DNA of 64,000 nt from Nonomuraea jiangxiensis (GCF_900099965.1 NZ_FNDJ01000002.1:248001-312000); one strand, 5' to 3'. Positions 1 through 8,796 are shown, counted from the first letter of the stretch. Translations and numbers: made by a program. The notes: generated by a model from the sequence alone, not told the origin.

Positions 1-1
1 C

Positions 2-1189
2 GGCGGCACCTCGGTGGTGAGCGGGCTCGCGGCCGCCCGGGCGGGCTTCGCCGGGGTGGTCGCGCTGGACCTGGCGCGGCTGGACCGGCTGCGGTGGGTG
101 GACGCCGAGTCGATGGTGGCCGAGTTCGAGCCGGGGGTGCGGGCTCCCGAGGCCGAGCGGCTGCTCGCCGGGCACGGGCTGACCCTGGGCCACTTCCCGC
201 AGTCCTTCGAGTACGCCACCCTCGGCGGCTTCGCCGCGGCCCGCTCCAGCGGCCAGGCCTCGGCCGGCTACGGGCGCTTCGACGACATGGTCGTGGGCCT
301 GACCCTGGCCACCCCCGCGGGCACCCTGGACCTCGGCCGCGCCCCCAGGTCCGCGGCCGGCCCCGACCTGCGGCAGCTCGTGCTCGGCTCGGAGGGCGTC
401 TTCGGCGTCATCACGGCACTGCGGCTGCGGGTGCGGCGGGCGCCCGCCGGGAGCCGGTACGAGGGGTGGCGGTTCGCGTCGTTCGCGGCGGGAACGGCCG
501 CTCTGCGGGCACTCGCCCAGGACGGGCCGCTGCCCGCCGTGCTGCGGCTGTCCGACGAGACCGAGACGATGGTCGGCCTGGCCAGGCCGGACGCGATCGG
601 CTCGGGGGACTCGGGGTGCCTGATGATCGTGGGCTACGAGGGGGGCTCGGCGGAGTCCGCCGTGTCGGAGGCGCTGTCGCGGCTGGGCGGGGAGCTCCTC
701 GGGGCGGAGCCGGGGGAGGGCTGGGAGCGCGGCCGCTTCTCGGCGCCGTACCTGCGGGACTCGCTGCTGGCGGCCGGCGCCACCGTCGAGACGCTGGAGA
801 CGGCCGGGTTCTGGGCGAACCTGCCGCGGCTCTACGACGCGGTCCGGCTCGCGCTGCTCGGCGCGCTCGGCGCGCCGCTGGTCATGTGCCACATCTCGCA
901 CGTGTACGAGACCGGCGCCTCCCTCTACTTCACCGTCGTGACCGCGCAGGAGGCGGACCCCCTCGCCCAGTGGGAGCGGGCCAAGGCGGCGGTGAACGCG
1001 GCCATCGTGGCGGCCGGCGGCACCATCACCCACCATCACGGGGTCGGCCGCGACCACCGGGAGGCGTACGGGGCCGAGCTGGGGCCCGTGGGGGTGAGCG
1101 TGCTGGCGGCGGTCAAGGCCCGCCTCGACCCGGCCGGCATCCTCAACCCCGGCATCCTCATCCCTCAGCCGGACGGCGGTGGGAGCTGA
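2..1189 (+). CDS. FAD-binding oxidase, alkylglycerone-phosphate synthase-like (5' partial)
   Basis: The gene runs in from outside the window; the frame is open from base 2 and begins inside the FAD-binding GGTSVVSG loop. Visible features are the FAD-domain stretch LGGFAAARSSGQASAGYG, a GSEGVFGVIT turn, the ITHHHGVGRDH triple-histidine motif and a LDPAGILNPG C-terminal tail. This combination is typical of the VAO/PCMH flavoproteins related to alkyldihydroxyacetonephosphate synthase, which makes the ether bond of ether lipids; many bacterial members instead oxidise hydroxyacids, so the substrate is open. Its last 25 nt overlap the 3' end of the convergent gene. Confidence 0.85.
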   Translation, partial: GGTSVVSGLAAARAGFAGVVALDLARLDRLRWVDAESMVAEFEPGVRAPEAERLLAGHGLTLGHFPQSFEYATLGGFAAARSSGQASAGYGRFDDMVVGLTLATPAGTLDLGRAPRSAAGPDLRQLVLGSEGVFGVITALRLRVRRAPAGSRYEGWRFASFAAGTAALRALAQDGPLPAVLRLSDETETMVGLARPDAIGSGDSGCLMIVGYEGGSAESAVSEALSRLGGELLGAEPGEGWERGRFSAPYLRDSLLAAGATVETLETAGFWANLPRLYDAVRLALLGALGAPLVMCHISHVYETGASLYFTVVTAQEADPLAQWERAKAAVNAAIVAAGGTITHHHGVGRDHREAYGAELGPVGVSVLAAVKARLDPAGILNPGILIPQPDGGGS

Positions 1190-1575
1190 TCGGCCTCCGC
1201 GAGGGCGGCCGCGGCCTCGCTGTAGCGGTGGAGCTCCTCCAGGGCTTCCGCCAGGCGGTGCAGGGAAGCGATCAGCCGGTCGCCGCCGGTCACGCGGGCG
1301 AGCGCCACCGCCTCCTGGACCAGGGGCAGCGCCTCGATGGCACGGCCGCGGTTGAGCTGGATCCGGGCCGCCGTGAGCAGGGAGTGCGCCAGCAGGTCCG
1401 TGTACTCGCCGGGAAACCGCTTGGCCAGGACCCGGCTCCGCGCGACGGCCTCACGCACCTTCTGGACCGCACCGCCTCCCCAGCGCGGGCTGGTCAGCGC
1501 GTAAGCGAGCAGGCCCTCGATGGCCCTCGCCTCGGAAATGCCTCCGGCGGCGTCATCCTGGCCGTTACGCGTCAT
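1165..1575 (-). CDS. small TPR-like helical protein, function unknown
   Basis: About 136 residues, all predicted helical, with TPR-like character (AHSLLTAARIQLNRGRAIEAL, then SLHRLAEALEELHRYSEAAA). The start at 1575 is chosen because GGGGAGG lies 5 nt upstream of the ATG (MTRNGQDD); the frame is open further upstream without a good ribosome site. Similar short tetratricopeptide proteins are common in streptosporangia, often as remnants or partners of large TPR regulators. There is no catalytic motif. It converges with the FAD oxidase with a 25-nt overlap. Function unknown. Confidence 0.6.
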   Translation of the reverse strand: MTRNGQDDAAGGISEARAIEGLLAYALTSPRWGGGAVQKVREAVARSRVLAKRFPGEYTDLLAHSLLTAARIQLNRGRAIEALPLVQEAVALARVTGGDRLIASLHRLAEALEELHRYSEAAAALAEADQLPPPSG

Positions 1576-1705
1576 GGGAGCCTCCCCTCGACGGTCCCAA
1601 CCGCTTGCTTGGGGGGTGAGGGTACACCATTGCGAACCTTGAGTGTTCTCCACGGCACGGAGCGTTCATGGTGCGCGAATGGTAGATCACGGCAAGGATG
1701 TGGTC

Positions 1706-3193
1706 ATGGTGGAAGTCGCGGCTGAGCGTGGAAAGCAGCTTTCGTCCCGGGTGTCGGAGGAGGGGGCTGGGTGGGCCTGTACGCAGATAGGGACATTTGC
1801 CCAGCTCAGGCCGAATAGCCGGAGTTTTTCCTGGCTGAATGTGCGAACGCTCTGGCGCTCGCGTAACGAGATCCTGGCCGGGCTGTTCGGTGATCCTTCG
1901 GGGCAGGTTCGGGCGCGGTGGGTGGAGGCGCAGGAAGCGCGCGGGATTGATCCGGAATTTCGTATCAAGCCATCCGTTGAGGGGAATTTCAGTTTTCTAC
2001 TGCTCGGCGATACCGGCGAGGGCGACGCCTCCCAGTACGCCGTTGTTCCGGGCATGCTGAAACTGGGTGAGGAGACGTCGTTCGCCGTCATCGTCAGCGA
2101 TGTGATCTACCCCACCGGATCGGGCAACGAGTACGGGGACAAGTTCTTCCGCCCGTACCAGGACTACGACGCCCCCATCTACGCGATCCCCGGCAACCAC
2201 GACTGGTACGACGGGCTCGGCGGCTTCATGCGGGTCTTCTGCGACGCCCCGCCGCTCAAGCCGAAGCCGGACCGGGGGCTGCGCGGGCTGCTCTGGCGCA
2301 AGCCGGAGACGATCGACGAGGCGCGGCTGGCCGAGGCGCGCGCGCTGCGGGGCAGGCCGTCCCAGCAGGCGACGCAGCCGGCTCCGTACTGGGTGATCGA
2401 GAGCGAGAACCTGTTACTCGTGGGGGTCGACACCGGCATCAGGAACGTGATCGACCGCGGGCAGGCCGAGTGGCTGCGGCGTGTCTCGCTGGACCCGCGG
2501 CCGAAGGTCCTCCTGACGGGCAAGCCCATCTACACCGGCAACGCGTACAAGCCGTCGCCGCTGGAGGGCGGCGGGACGATCGACGACATCGTGCGGGACC
2601 CGGCACACCGCTACGTCGCGGTCATCGGCGGCGACGTGCACAACTACCAGCGCTACCCCGTCCAGGTCGGCGACCGGGTGATCCAGTACGTCGTGTCCGG
2701 CGGCGCCGGGGCGTTCATGCACGCCACGCACACCATCGGCAGGGTGGACGTGGCCGGCGTGGACGAGGACGACTTCAGGTGCTACCCGCTGCGCGGCGAC
2801 TCGCTGTCCTTCTACAGCCAGCTCTACGCCCGCAGGCTGCGGATGAAGTGGCTCTACCTCACGCCCTCCGAGGCGCTGTGCGTCATGTCGGAGCACATCA
2901 AGAACGAGCCGGTCAGGACCCCGGCCGGGCCGGTGCGGATCACCCGCAGGATGCGGTGGGCGGCGCGGCTGCTCGGGGCCTGGCCGTGGCCGTTCAGGCT
3001 GCCGGTGGACAGGGTGTTCCACCGCTTCCTGTCCGAGATGTCCGACTGGGACACCCCGCCGTTCTTCAAGCAGGTGCTGCACGTCTCCGTCACGCCCGAG
3101 GAGCTGACGCTGCGCTGCTTCGCCGCCACCGGCTGCCTGGCCCAGGAGCTGGAGCCGCCGCTGGAGGACGAGGTGCGCATCAGTTTGTCGTAG
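1706..3193 (+). CDS. metallophosphoesterase family protein
   Basis: A calcineurin-like phosphoesterase of about 495 residues. Metal-binding blocks are visible in order: LLLGDTGEGD, VIVSDVIYPTG (the usual GD(L/V) block has S here), YAIPGNHDWYDG, and the late GGDVHNYQRYP with the final histidine pair. A C-terminal 150 residues follow the catalytic core (SGGAGAFMHATHTI). The start is uncertain: ATG 1706 has AAGG upstream, while in-frame starts at 1643 and 1679 would add an unconvincing leader. The first 90 residues carry no recognisable domain. Substrate unknown; related actinobacterial proteins are annotated only as metallophosphoesterases. It stands alone on its strand with 21 nt to the polymerase gene, so co-transcription is possible. 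Confidence 0.8.
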   Translation: MVEVAAERGKQLSSRVSEEGAGWACTQIGTFAQLRPNSRSFSWLNVRTLWRSRNEILAGLFGDPSGQVRARWVEAQEARGIDPEFRIKPSVEGNFSFLLLGDTGEGDASQYAVVPGMLKLGEETSFAVIVSDVIYPTGSGNEYGDKFFRPYQDYDAPIYAIPGNHDWYDGLGGFMRVFCDAPPLKPKPDRGLRGLLWRKPETIDEARLAEARALRGRPSQQATQPAPYWVIESENLLLVGVDTGIRNVIDRGQAEWLRRVSLDPRPKVLLTGKPIYTGNAYKPSPLEGGGTIDDIVRDPAHRYVAVIGGDVHNYQRYPVQVGDRVIQYVVSGGAGAFMHATHTIGRVDVAGVDEDDFRCYPLRGDSLSFYSQLYARRLRMKWLYLTPSEALCVMSEHIKNEPVRTPAGPVRITRRMRWAARLLGAWPWPFRLPVDRVFHRFLSEMSDWDTPPFFKQVLHVSVTPEELTLRCFAATGCLAQELEPPLEDEVRISLS

Positions 3194-3214
3194 CGGTTTG
3201 GCACCCTTGACCAC

Positions 3215-4780
3215 GTGTACGTGGTAGTCGCGGGTGAGACGGTGCTCCCGGCCGGGGGTTCCGCCCGGCGTCCCCCCGACCTGGTCAGGGCGGTGCGGGA
3301 GCTGGAGGCGGAGCGGCCGCGGTGGGTGTGGGCCGACACCCGGGAGGTCTATCCCGGCCTGCTGCGCGCCGGCGTCCGCGTCTCGCGCTGCCACGACATC
3401 GCGCTCACCGAGGGGCTGCTGCTGGCCCACGAGGGCCGCTTCGGCGAGGCGCGCTCGGCCAGGGCCGCCCACGCCAGGCTGCGCGGGCTGCCGGTGCCCG
3501 AGGAGCAGCCGAGCGCGCAGGACACGCTGTTCGCGCCCGAGCCGCTGGGCGCCGAGGCGGTGGCCGAGGTGCTGGCCGACCAGCTCCGGCGGATCGAGGC
3601 GCTGCCGGCGCCCGGGCGGTTCCGGCTGCTGGTGGCGGCCGAGTCGGCCGGGGCGCTCGTCGCCGCCGAGATGTCGCACGACGGCATGCCCTGGCGCAGA
3701 GACGTGCACGACGAGTTGCTGACCGAGCTGCTCGGGCCGCGGCCGGTGCACGGCATGCGCCCGGCCCGGCTGCAGGCGCTGGCCGACGAGGTGACGGCGG
3801 CGTTGGGGCACCCGGTCAACCCCGACTCGGTGCAGCAGCTCGTCAAGGCGTTCAGGGGCGCGGGAGTGGGGCTCAAGACGACCAGGTCGGAGGAGCTCAA
3901 GCAGATCGACCATCCGGCCGTGGCGCCGCTGCTGGCCTACAAGGAGCTGGCCCGGCTGTTCAGCTTCCACGGGTGGACGTGGGCCGACCAGTGGGTGCGC
4001 GACGGGCGCTTCCGGCCGGAATACGTGGTGGGCGGCGTCGTGTCCGGCCGCTGGGCCACCAGCGGGGGCGGGGCGCTGCAGATCCCCAAGGCGATGCGGC
4101 GGGTGGTGGTCGCCGACGACGGGTGGACGTTGGTCGTCGCCGACGCCGCGCAGCTGGAGCCGCGGGTGCTGGCCGCGATGGCCGGGGATGTGGGGCTGGC
4201 CAGGGCGGCCGGGCAGATCGACCTCTACTCGGCGCTGGCGCAGTCGTTCGGCGGCGAGCGCGGCAACGCCAAGATCGCGATGCTCTCCGCCATGTACGGC
4301 GGCACCAGCGGCGACGCCCCCAAGCTGCTGGCGGTGATGCGGCAGCGTTTCCCCAAGGCCTACCAGTTCGTCGAGGACGCGGCCAAGGCCGGTGAGGAGG
4401 GCCGGCTGGTGCGGTCCTGGCTGGGGCGCACCAGCCCGCCGCCGTCGGCCCGGTGGAAGGAGCTGGTGTCGGGGCCTGAGGGCAACCGGGCGGCCCGCGA
4501 CCGGGGCCGCTTCACCCGGAACTTCGTGGTGCAGGGCACGGCCGCGGAGTGGGCGCTGGCGTTGCTGGCGGTGCTGCGCGGGCTGCTGCCCGAGCCGGCC
4601 CGGCTGGTGTTCTTCCAGCATGACGAGGTGATGGTGCACTGCCCGCTGGAGCAGGCGGAGGAGGTGATCGCGGCCGTGTCCGCGGCGGCGGCCGAGGCGA
4701 GCAGGCTGCTGTTCGGCCAGACGCCGGTGCGCTTCCCGATGGAGACCGTGGCCGTCACGTCCTACGCCGACGCCAAGTGA
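3215..4780 (+). CDS. DNA polymerase I-like family A polymerase with degenerate 3'-5' exonuclease domain
   Basis: 521 residues, GTG start. The C-terminal polymerase half is intact: motif A ADAAQLEPRV with catalytic D310, motif B R349-x3-K353-x3-L357-x3-Y361, motif C QHDE with H469, D470 and E471, plus the FVVQGTAAEWA helix. The N-terminal 190 residues match the position of a DEDD exonuclease, but the Exo I acidic pair is not seen and the Exo II aspartate appears replaced (EVYPGLL); only one aspartate (CHDIAL) is evident. There is no 5' nuclease domain. Motif B has leucine where PolA usually has phenylalanine. This is the short second PolI-like protein common in actinobacteria, probably acting in repair synthesis rather than as the main PolA. 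Confidence 0.9.
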   Translation: MYVVVAGETVLPAGGSARRPPDLVRAVRELEAERPRWVWADTREVYPGLLRAGVRVSRCHDIALTEGLLLAHEGRFGEARSARAAHARLRGLPVPEEQPSAQDTLFAPEPLGAEAVAEVLADQLRRIEALPAPGRFRLLVAAESAGALVAAEMSHDGMPWRRDVHDELLTELLGPRPVHGMRPARLQALADEVTAALGHPVNPDSVQQLVKAFRGAGVGLKTTRSEELKQIDHPAVAPLLAYKELARLFSFHGWTWADQWVRDGRFRPEYVVGGVVSGRWATSGGGALQIPKAMRRVVVADDGWTLVVADAAQLEPRVLAAMAGDVGLARAAGQIDLYSALAQSFGGERGNAKIAMLSAMYGGTSGDAPKLLAVMRQRFPKAYQFVEDAAKAGEEGRLVRSWLGRTSPPPSARWKELVSGPEGNRAARDRGRFTRNFVVQGTAAEWALALLAVLRGLLPEPARLVFFQHDEVMVHCPLEQAEEVIAAVSAAAAEASRLLFGQTPVRFPMETVAVTSYADAK

Positions 4781-4805
4781 GCAACCCGCGAGTGAAGCGG
4801 CGCGG

Positions 4806-6071
4806 TCAGGGGGTGGCGGGGCGGCGGGGCACGACGAGCCAGAGCGTCGCCACAGTCACCATGACGCCCACGCCCAGGCCGAGCGCGCCGTAGGAGAGCA
4901 CGCCCACGATGGCGCCGGCCACGATCGTGCCGGTGGCCCCGCAGACGTTCATGAGCAGGTCGGACAGTCCCTGGACGGCCGGGCGGCGGTCGATCGGGAC
5001 CGACTCCGTGACCAGCGCGGAGCCCGCCACCAGGCCGCACGACCAGCCCAGCCCGAGCAGCACCAGCGCCACCGTCACCTGCCAGACCCGGTGGCCCGCC
5101 GTGCCCGACGACGCGGCGGCGCCCAGCAGCAGCGCCATCCCGAGGACCAGCACCGGCACCTTGCCCACCCGGTCGGCCAGCCAGCCCACGACCGGCGACA
5201 GCATGTACATGCCCGCGATGTGCAGGCTGATCACCAGGCCGATGACCTCCAGGTTCGAGCCGTCGTGGTGCAGCTTGACCGGGGTCATGGACATGATCGA
5301 CACCATCGCCGTGTGGCTGACCGCGATCATGACCAGCGCCCTGAGAGCCATCGGCGTCGTCCGCAGGGTCTCCCACGCCGCCCGGATCGTCCGGGTACGC
5401 GCCCCGCCCGCGTCCCGCGTGCCGTCGAGCTCGCGGGCCAGCTTGAGCGGGTCGGGCCGGAGGAGGCCGAAGATGATCACCAGCGCCAGCGTGAACGCCA
5501 GCGCCGAGAACAGGAACGGCCCCGCCTTCGCCGCCAGCCCCAGCCGCATGCCGATCCGGTCGGCGGGCTCGGCCAGGTTCGGACCGGCCACGGAGCCGAC
5601 CGTCGCGGCCCAGACGACCAGCGACAGGTGCCTGGCCGAGCGGCCCCGCGGTGACAGGTCGGTCGCCGAGTAGCGCGCCGCCAGGTTGCCCGCGCTGCCG
5701 CCGCCCACCAGCACCAGCCCCACCAGGAGCAGCGGCCACGAGCGCAGGCCGATCGCGGTCGCCGAGATCACGCAGCCCGCCAGCGCCGCCGCGTACGCCA
5801 GGGTCAGGCCCGCGCGCCGCCCGCCTCGGCCCGCGGCCCTGGCCGTGGGCAGGGCCAGCAGCGCCGCCCCGAGCGTGGTGGCCGTGCCCGCGAAGCCACT
5901 GATCACCGTGGAGCCCGACAGCTCGTCCACGACCACCGAGCTGAGGGCGATCCCGACGGCCATTCCCACGCCGCCCACGATCTGCGCCGCGGACAGGACG
6001 CTCAGGGTACGGCGTTGAACGCTGATTCGGTCATAGGCAGGGACAGCGGGCTTTGTGGGGGCACTGGTCAC
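4806..6071 (-). CDS. MFS transporter (12 TM)
   Basis: 421 residues with the GTG start at 6071 (TSAPTKPAVPAYDRIS); an upstream extension is open but lacks hydrophobic or conserved sequence. Twelve hydrophobic helices are visible, with a basic loop RAAGRGGRRAG in the first half and VGWLADRVGKVPVLVLGM (motif A-like D-R-x-G-K) after helix 7. This points to a drug/metabolite proton antiporter of the major facilitator superfamily in the cytoplasmic membrane; substrate unknown. It lies 47 nt downstream of the MOSC gene on the same strand and may end that transcript. It converges on the polymerase gene with a 25-nt gap. Confidence 0.85.
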   Translation of the reverse strand: MTSAPTKPAVPAYDRISVQRRTLSVLSAAQIVGGVGMAVGIALSSVVVDELSGSTVISGFAGTATTLGAALLALPTARAAGRGGRRAGLTLAYAAALAGCVISATAIGLRSWPLLLVGLVLVGGGSAGNLAARYSATDLSPRGRSARHLSLVVWAATVGSVAGPNLAEPADRIGMRLGLAAKAGPFLFSALAFTLALVIIFGLLRPDPLKLARELDGTRDAGGARTRTIRAAWETLRTTPMALRALVMIAVSHTAMVSIMSMTPVKLHHDGSNLEVIGLVISLHIAGMYMLSPVVGWLADRVGKVPVLVLGMALLLGAAASSGTAGHRVWQVTVALVLLGLGWSCGLVAGSALVTESVPIDRRPAVQGLSDLLMNVCGATGTIVAGAIVGVLSYGALGLGVGVMVTVATLWLVVPRRPATP

Positions 6072-6118
6072 GCGTGAAGTCTCGCATAGCCCACAAGAGC
6101 CGCCCACAAAGTGATATT

Positions 6119-6937
6119 TCAGAGAATGGTGACAGAATCCCCCTGGGCGATGCGGCCCGGTCCGTCCGGAATCAGATTGACCCCGAACCAGACCTTGCCC
6201 TCCCACCTGCGGTACTTGGACAACGTCCTGATGGGCTCCTTGCCCTTGGTGTGGGTGTCGGGGTCGACCGTGGTCAGCACGCAGCGGTCACAGCCCTTGG
6301 TCACCCGGAACTCCACCGAGCCGATGCGTACCCGCCGCCAGGCGTCCTCGGCGAACGGCGTGCCGACCCCGTCGATCACCACGTTCGGCCGGAACCTGCG
6401 CATGGACAGCGGCGCCGGCACCTCCTCGCCGCGCTCCACCGCGCCCTCGGCGATCCAGTCGTTGAGCCGGGCGAGCGAGGCGCTGGAGGTGAGCAGCAGC
6501 GGATAGCCGTCGGCCAGGCTGACGCGGTCGTCCGGCCTGGCGTACTCCGGGTTGACCGGGCGGCGGGTCGGGTCGTCCAGCCACATGAGCCTGACCTGGC
6601 GCCCCAGCAGCGCGGACAGCCACCGGGCGGCGTCGTCCCCGCAGTCGGTGAGCTCCACGGGGGTCCGCCCGACCTTGATCAGGGAGCGCTCGGTGGTGGG
6701 GACGACCCGCAGGGGAGCGGCGTGCGGGCCGGTCAGCGTGAGCGTCCCCGCGTCGTCGAGCCGGGCGACGCAGGCCAGGAGCCGGGGCTCCTCGCGGGCG
6801 GTGACGAGTTCGCCCTGCTCGCCGGTGACCAGGTAGCGCCGGTCGCCGGCCAGCCCCCACGGCTGCACCTCGATCTCCGGCACATCGTGTCCCGTCGTGG
6901 ATTTGATGGGATAGAAGTGGATGCTCGCCAGGTTCAT
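6119..6937 (-). CDS. MOSC domain protein, YcbX/mARC-like
   Basis: 272 residues: an N-terminal MOSC beta-barrel (MNLASIHFYPIKSTTGHD, then GLAGDRRYLV) and a C-terminal MOSC domain with the conserved KGCDRCVLTTVDPDTH and EPIRTL blocks. The first cysteine of that block is the expected molybdenum-cofactor ligand in the YcbX/mARC family, which reduces N-hydroxylated bases and similar N-oxygenated compounds. The C-terminal 2Fe-2S domain of E. coli YcbX is absent, so an external electron donor is needed. The ATG at 6935-6937 overlaps the TGA of the upstream MFS gene (ATGA), so translation is coupled. Confidence 0.88.
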   Translation of the reverse strand: MNLASIHFYPIKSTTGHDVPEIEVQPWGLAGDRRYLVTGEQGELVTAREEPRLLACVARLDDAGTLTLTGPHAAPLRVVPTTERSLIKVGRTPVELTDCGDDAARWLSALLGRQVRLMWLDDPTRRPVNPEYARPDDRVSLADGYPLLLTSSASLARLNDWIAEGAVERGEEVPAPLSMRRFRPNVVIDGVGTPFAEDAWRRVRIGSVEFRVTKGCDRCVLTTVDPDTHTKGKEPIRTLSKYRRWEGKVWFGVNLIPDGPGRIAQGDSVTIL

Positions 6938-8115
6938 ACGGGTGACCGTACCGGCTCGCTGAGCGCGGAGCCCCTGCGGTGCAGGGTCGCGGCCAGGGCC
7001 ACGCTGCCGAGGGCGGCCAGGCCGATCGCGGCGCCGGTCCACGCCACCGACGGGTAGCCGAGGCCCGCGCTGATGAACAGCCCGCTCAGCCACGGGCCGA
7101 CGGTGATGCCGAGGTTGAACGAGGAGACGCTCAGCGCCGCGGCCAGCGTGGGGGCGCCCTGGGCCAGCGCGAAGACCCGGGTGGTGAGCGCGGGGTTGGT
7201 GGCGAAGCCGAACGCGCCGAGCAGGAAGACCAGCGGGATGACCAGGGGCGGCACGGACGCGGTCAGGGCCAGTGCCACGGAGGTGAGGACGAGGCCGGCG
7301 ACCCCGGCGTACAGGAGGGGGAACGGCCGGGCGTCGGCGTTCCGGCCGCCGATGGTGATCCCGAGCAGCGAGCCCGCCCCGTACAGGGCCAGCACGGCGG
7401 GCACCCAGGCGGGCTCCAGGCCCGTCGTGTCGACCAGCATCGCGCTCAGATAGCTGAAGGAGGCCAGCAGGGCTCCCGTGGTCAGAGCGGTCGTGCCGTA
7501 GGCGAGCCAGAGCCTGGGGTTGATCATGGCGCGCAGTTCGGCGGCCACGCGGGCGGTCCCTGCGGCCGGCCTGCCGCCGGGGACGGTGGTGAGCACGCCG
7601 ATCCCGGCGAGCGCCGACATCGCGGCCACCGTCCAGAACGTCGCCCGCCAGCCGAGCTGCTGCCCGATGACGGTGCCCAGGGACAGCCCGAGCACGGTGG
7701 CGACCGTCAGGCCGCCCGCCAGCACGCTCATGGCCCTGCCGCGGACGTTCTCCGGCACCAGGCCGACCACGGTGCTGCCGGCCACGGCCCAGAACCCGGC
7801 GTACACGAAGGCGGCCACCACGCGGCCGGCGAGCAGCATGCCGTAGTTCGACGTCAGCGCACTGGCGGCGTGGGCCAGGACGAAGACCGCGAGGAACGTC
7901 AGCAGCGCCGTACGGCGGGGCCAGCGCAGCGTGACGACGGCCAGCACCGGGGCGCCCACCAGCATGCCCACGGCGAACGCCGAGATCAGCAGGCCCGCGT
8001 CCGGCACGGACACCCCGAGGTCGGCGGCCAGCTCGGGGAGCAGCCCGGCGAGCACCAGCTCCGAGGTGCCCTGGGCGAAGATGGCCAGGCCCAGGATGTA
8101 GACCGCAAGCGGCAT
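6934..8115 (-). CDS. MFS drug exporter, DHA1 family
   Basis: 393 residues starting at MPLAVYILGLAIFAQGTSE; AAGGAG lies 6 nt upstream of this ATG, which rules against the GTG five codons earlier. The N-terminal FAQGTSELVLAGLLPELA and the motif A-like LRWPRRTALLTF resemble the chloramphenicol-exporter branch (Cmx/CmlR, AraJ-like) of the DHA1 efflux pumps. Twelve membrane helices. A TetR regulator lies immediately upstream on the same strand, and an operator-like site sits just before the ribosome site, so substrate-inducible expression is likely. Drug specificity cannot be read from sequence. Confidence 0.87.
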   Translation of the reverse strand: MPLAVYILGLAIFAQGTSELVLAGLLPELAADLGVSVPDAGLLISAFAVGMLVGAPVLAVVTLRWPRRTALLTFLAVFVLAHAASALTSNYGMLLAGRVVAAFVYAGFWAVAGSTVVGLVPENVRGRAMSVLAGGLTVATVLGLSLGTVIGQQLGWRATFWTVAAMSALAGIGVLTTVPGGRPAAGTARVAAELRAMINPRLWLAYGTTALTTGALLASFSYLSAMLVDTTGLEPAWVPAVLALYGAGSLLGITIGGRNADARPFPLLYAGVAGLVLTSVALALTASVPPLVIPLVFLLGAFGFATNPALTTRVFALAQGAPTLAAALSVSSFNLGITVGPWLSGLFISAGLGYPSVAWTGAAIGLAALGSVALAATLHRRGSALSEPVRSPV

Positions 8116-8132
8116 GGGGAACTCCTTCACAG

Positions 8133-8154
8133 TTTTAGATTGATCAGTTCAAAA
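8133..8154. promoter_or_regulatory. putative TetR operator in front of the MFS gene
   Basis: An imperfect 22-bp dyad, ttttagattga then tcagttcaaaa, centred between TetR and MFS genes; 8 of 11 positions pair. Its right half tcagttcaa recurs exactly at 8786-8794 in front of the tetR gene. Position and repetition point to the adjacent TetR protein as the binder (inference). Confidence 0.6.
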
Positions 8155-8183
8155 CGAAGGCATGGAAAAGAGGGAAGGAGGGG

Positions 8184-8756
8184 TCAGAAGGCGCTCAGCG
8201 CGGTGTTCGCCACCGCCTCCAGCGTGGCCCGGCCGGCCCCGCCGCGGGCGGCCACCCGCAGCCCGCCGACCGTGGTGGCGACGAAGTGGGCCAGTGCCGA
8301 CGGGTCCTTGTCCGGGGCGAGCTCGCCCCGGGCGCGGCCGAGCTCGAACGCGCCGCGCATGATCTCCACCCGCCGCTCGGTGTCGCGCCGGAGCAGCTCG
8401 GCGATCTCCGGGTCCCGCGGGGCCAGCTCGACCAGCGAGTTGATCACCAGGCAGCCGGCCGGGTCGTCCGGATCGGGGTCGACCGCCCACCACAGGACCG
8501 TGCGCACCTTCTCCTTGACCGGCAGGTCGCCGTCCATCAGGTCGGCGAGCGCGGTGTTGCGCTCGTCCGTGTAGCGCCGCAGCGCCCTCTCGAACAGGTC
8601 GTGCTTGCTCGCGAAGGTGTTGTAGACGCTGCTGCGCCCCAGCCCGGTGGCCGCGCACAGGTCCTCGGTCGAGGTGGCCTCGTAGCCCGTCCGCCAGAAC
8701 GCGCGCATGGCCGCCTCGACCGCCCGTTCCTCCTCGAACTTCCTCGGTCGTGCCAT
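8184..8756 (-). CDS. TetR family regulator of the adjacent MFS exporter
   Basis: 190 residues. The N-terminal helix-turn-helix reads TSTEDLCAATGLGRSSVYN with the usual TetR recognition-helix end TFASKHDLFERAL. The C-terminal ligand domain has GCLVINSLVELAPRDPEI, typical of the YxaF/LmrA-like branch that represses efflux pumps. It is transcribed in the same direction as the MFS gene 68 nt downstream. Matching operator-like sites at 8133-8154 and 8775-8796 suggest autorepression plus control of the pump, released by a drug-like ligand (inference). Confidence 0.88.
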   Translation of the reverse strand: MARPRKFEEERAVEAAMRAFWRTGYEATSTEDLCAATGLGRSSVYNTFASKHDLFERALRRYTDERNTALADLMDGDLPVKEKVRTVLWWAVDPDPDDPAGCLVINSLVELAPRDPEIAELLRRDTERRVEIMRGAFELGRARGELAPDKDPSALAHFVATTVGGLRVAARGGAGRATLEAVANTALSAF

Positions 8757-8774
8757 GCCGGGAACGCTAGCACG

Positions 8775-8796
8775 TTTTGGAACGGTCAGTTCAATT
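8775..8796. promoter_or_regulatory. putative TetR operator in front of tetR
   Basis: ttttggaacgg then tcagttcaatt, 18 bp upstream of the tetR ATG; it shares tttt, the ga core and the full tcagttcaa half-site with 8133-8154. It touches the stop codon of the kinase gene. Likely autoregulatory site (inference). Confidence 0.55.

Noticed and set aside
2414..4639. Long open frame (about 740 codons) on the minus strand across the phosphoesterase and polymerase genes, and similar ones at 30032-32791 and 14587-16293
   Set aside because: High-GC shadow frames; their Arg/Pro/Ala/His-rich translations match no family and the plus-strand genes have clear motifs.
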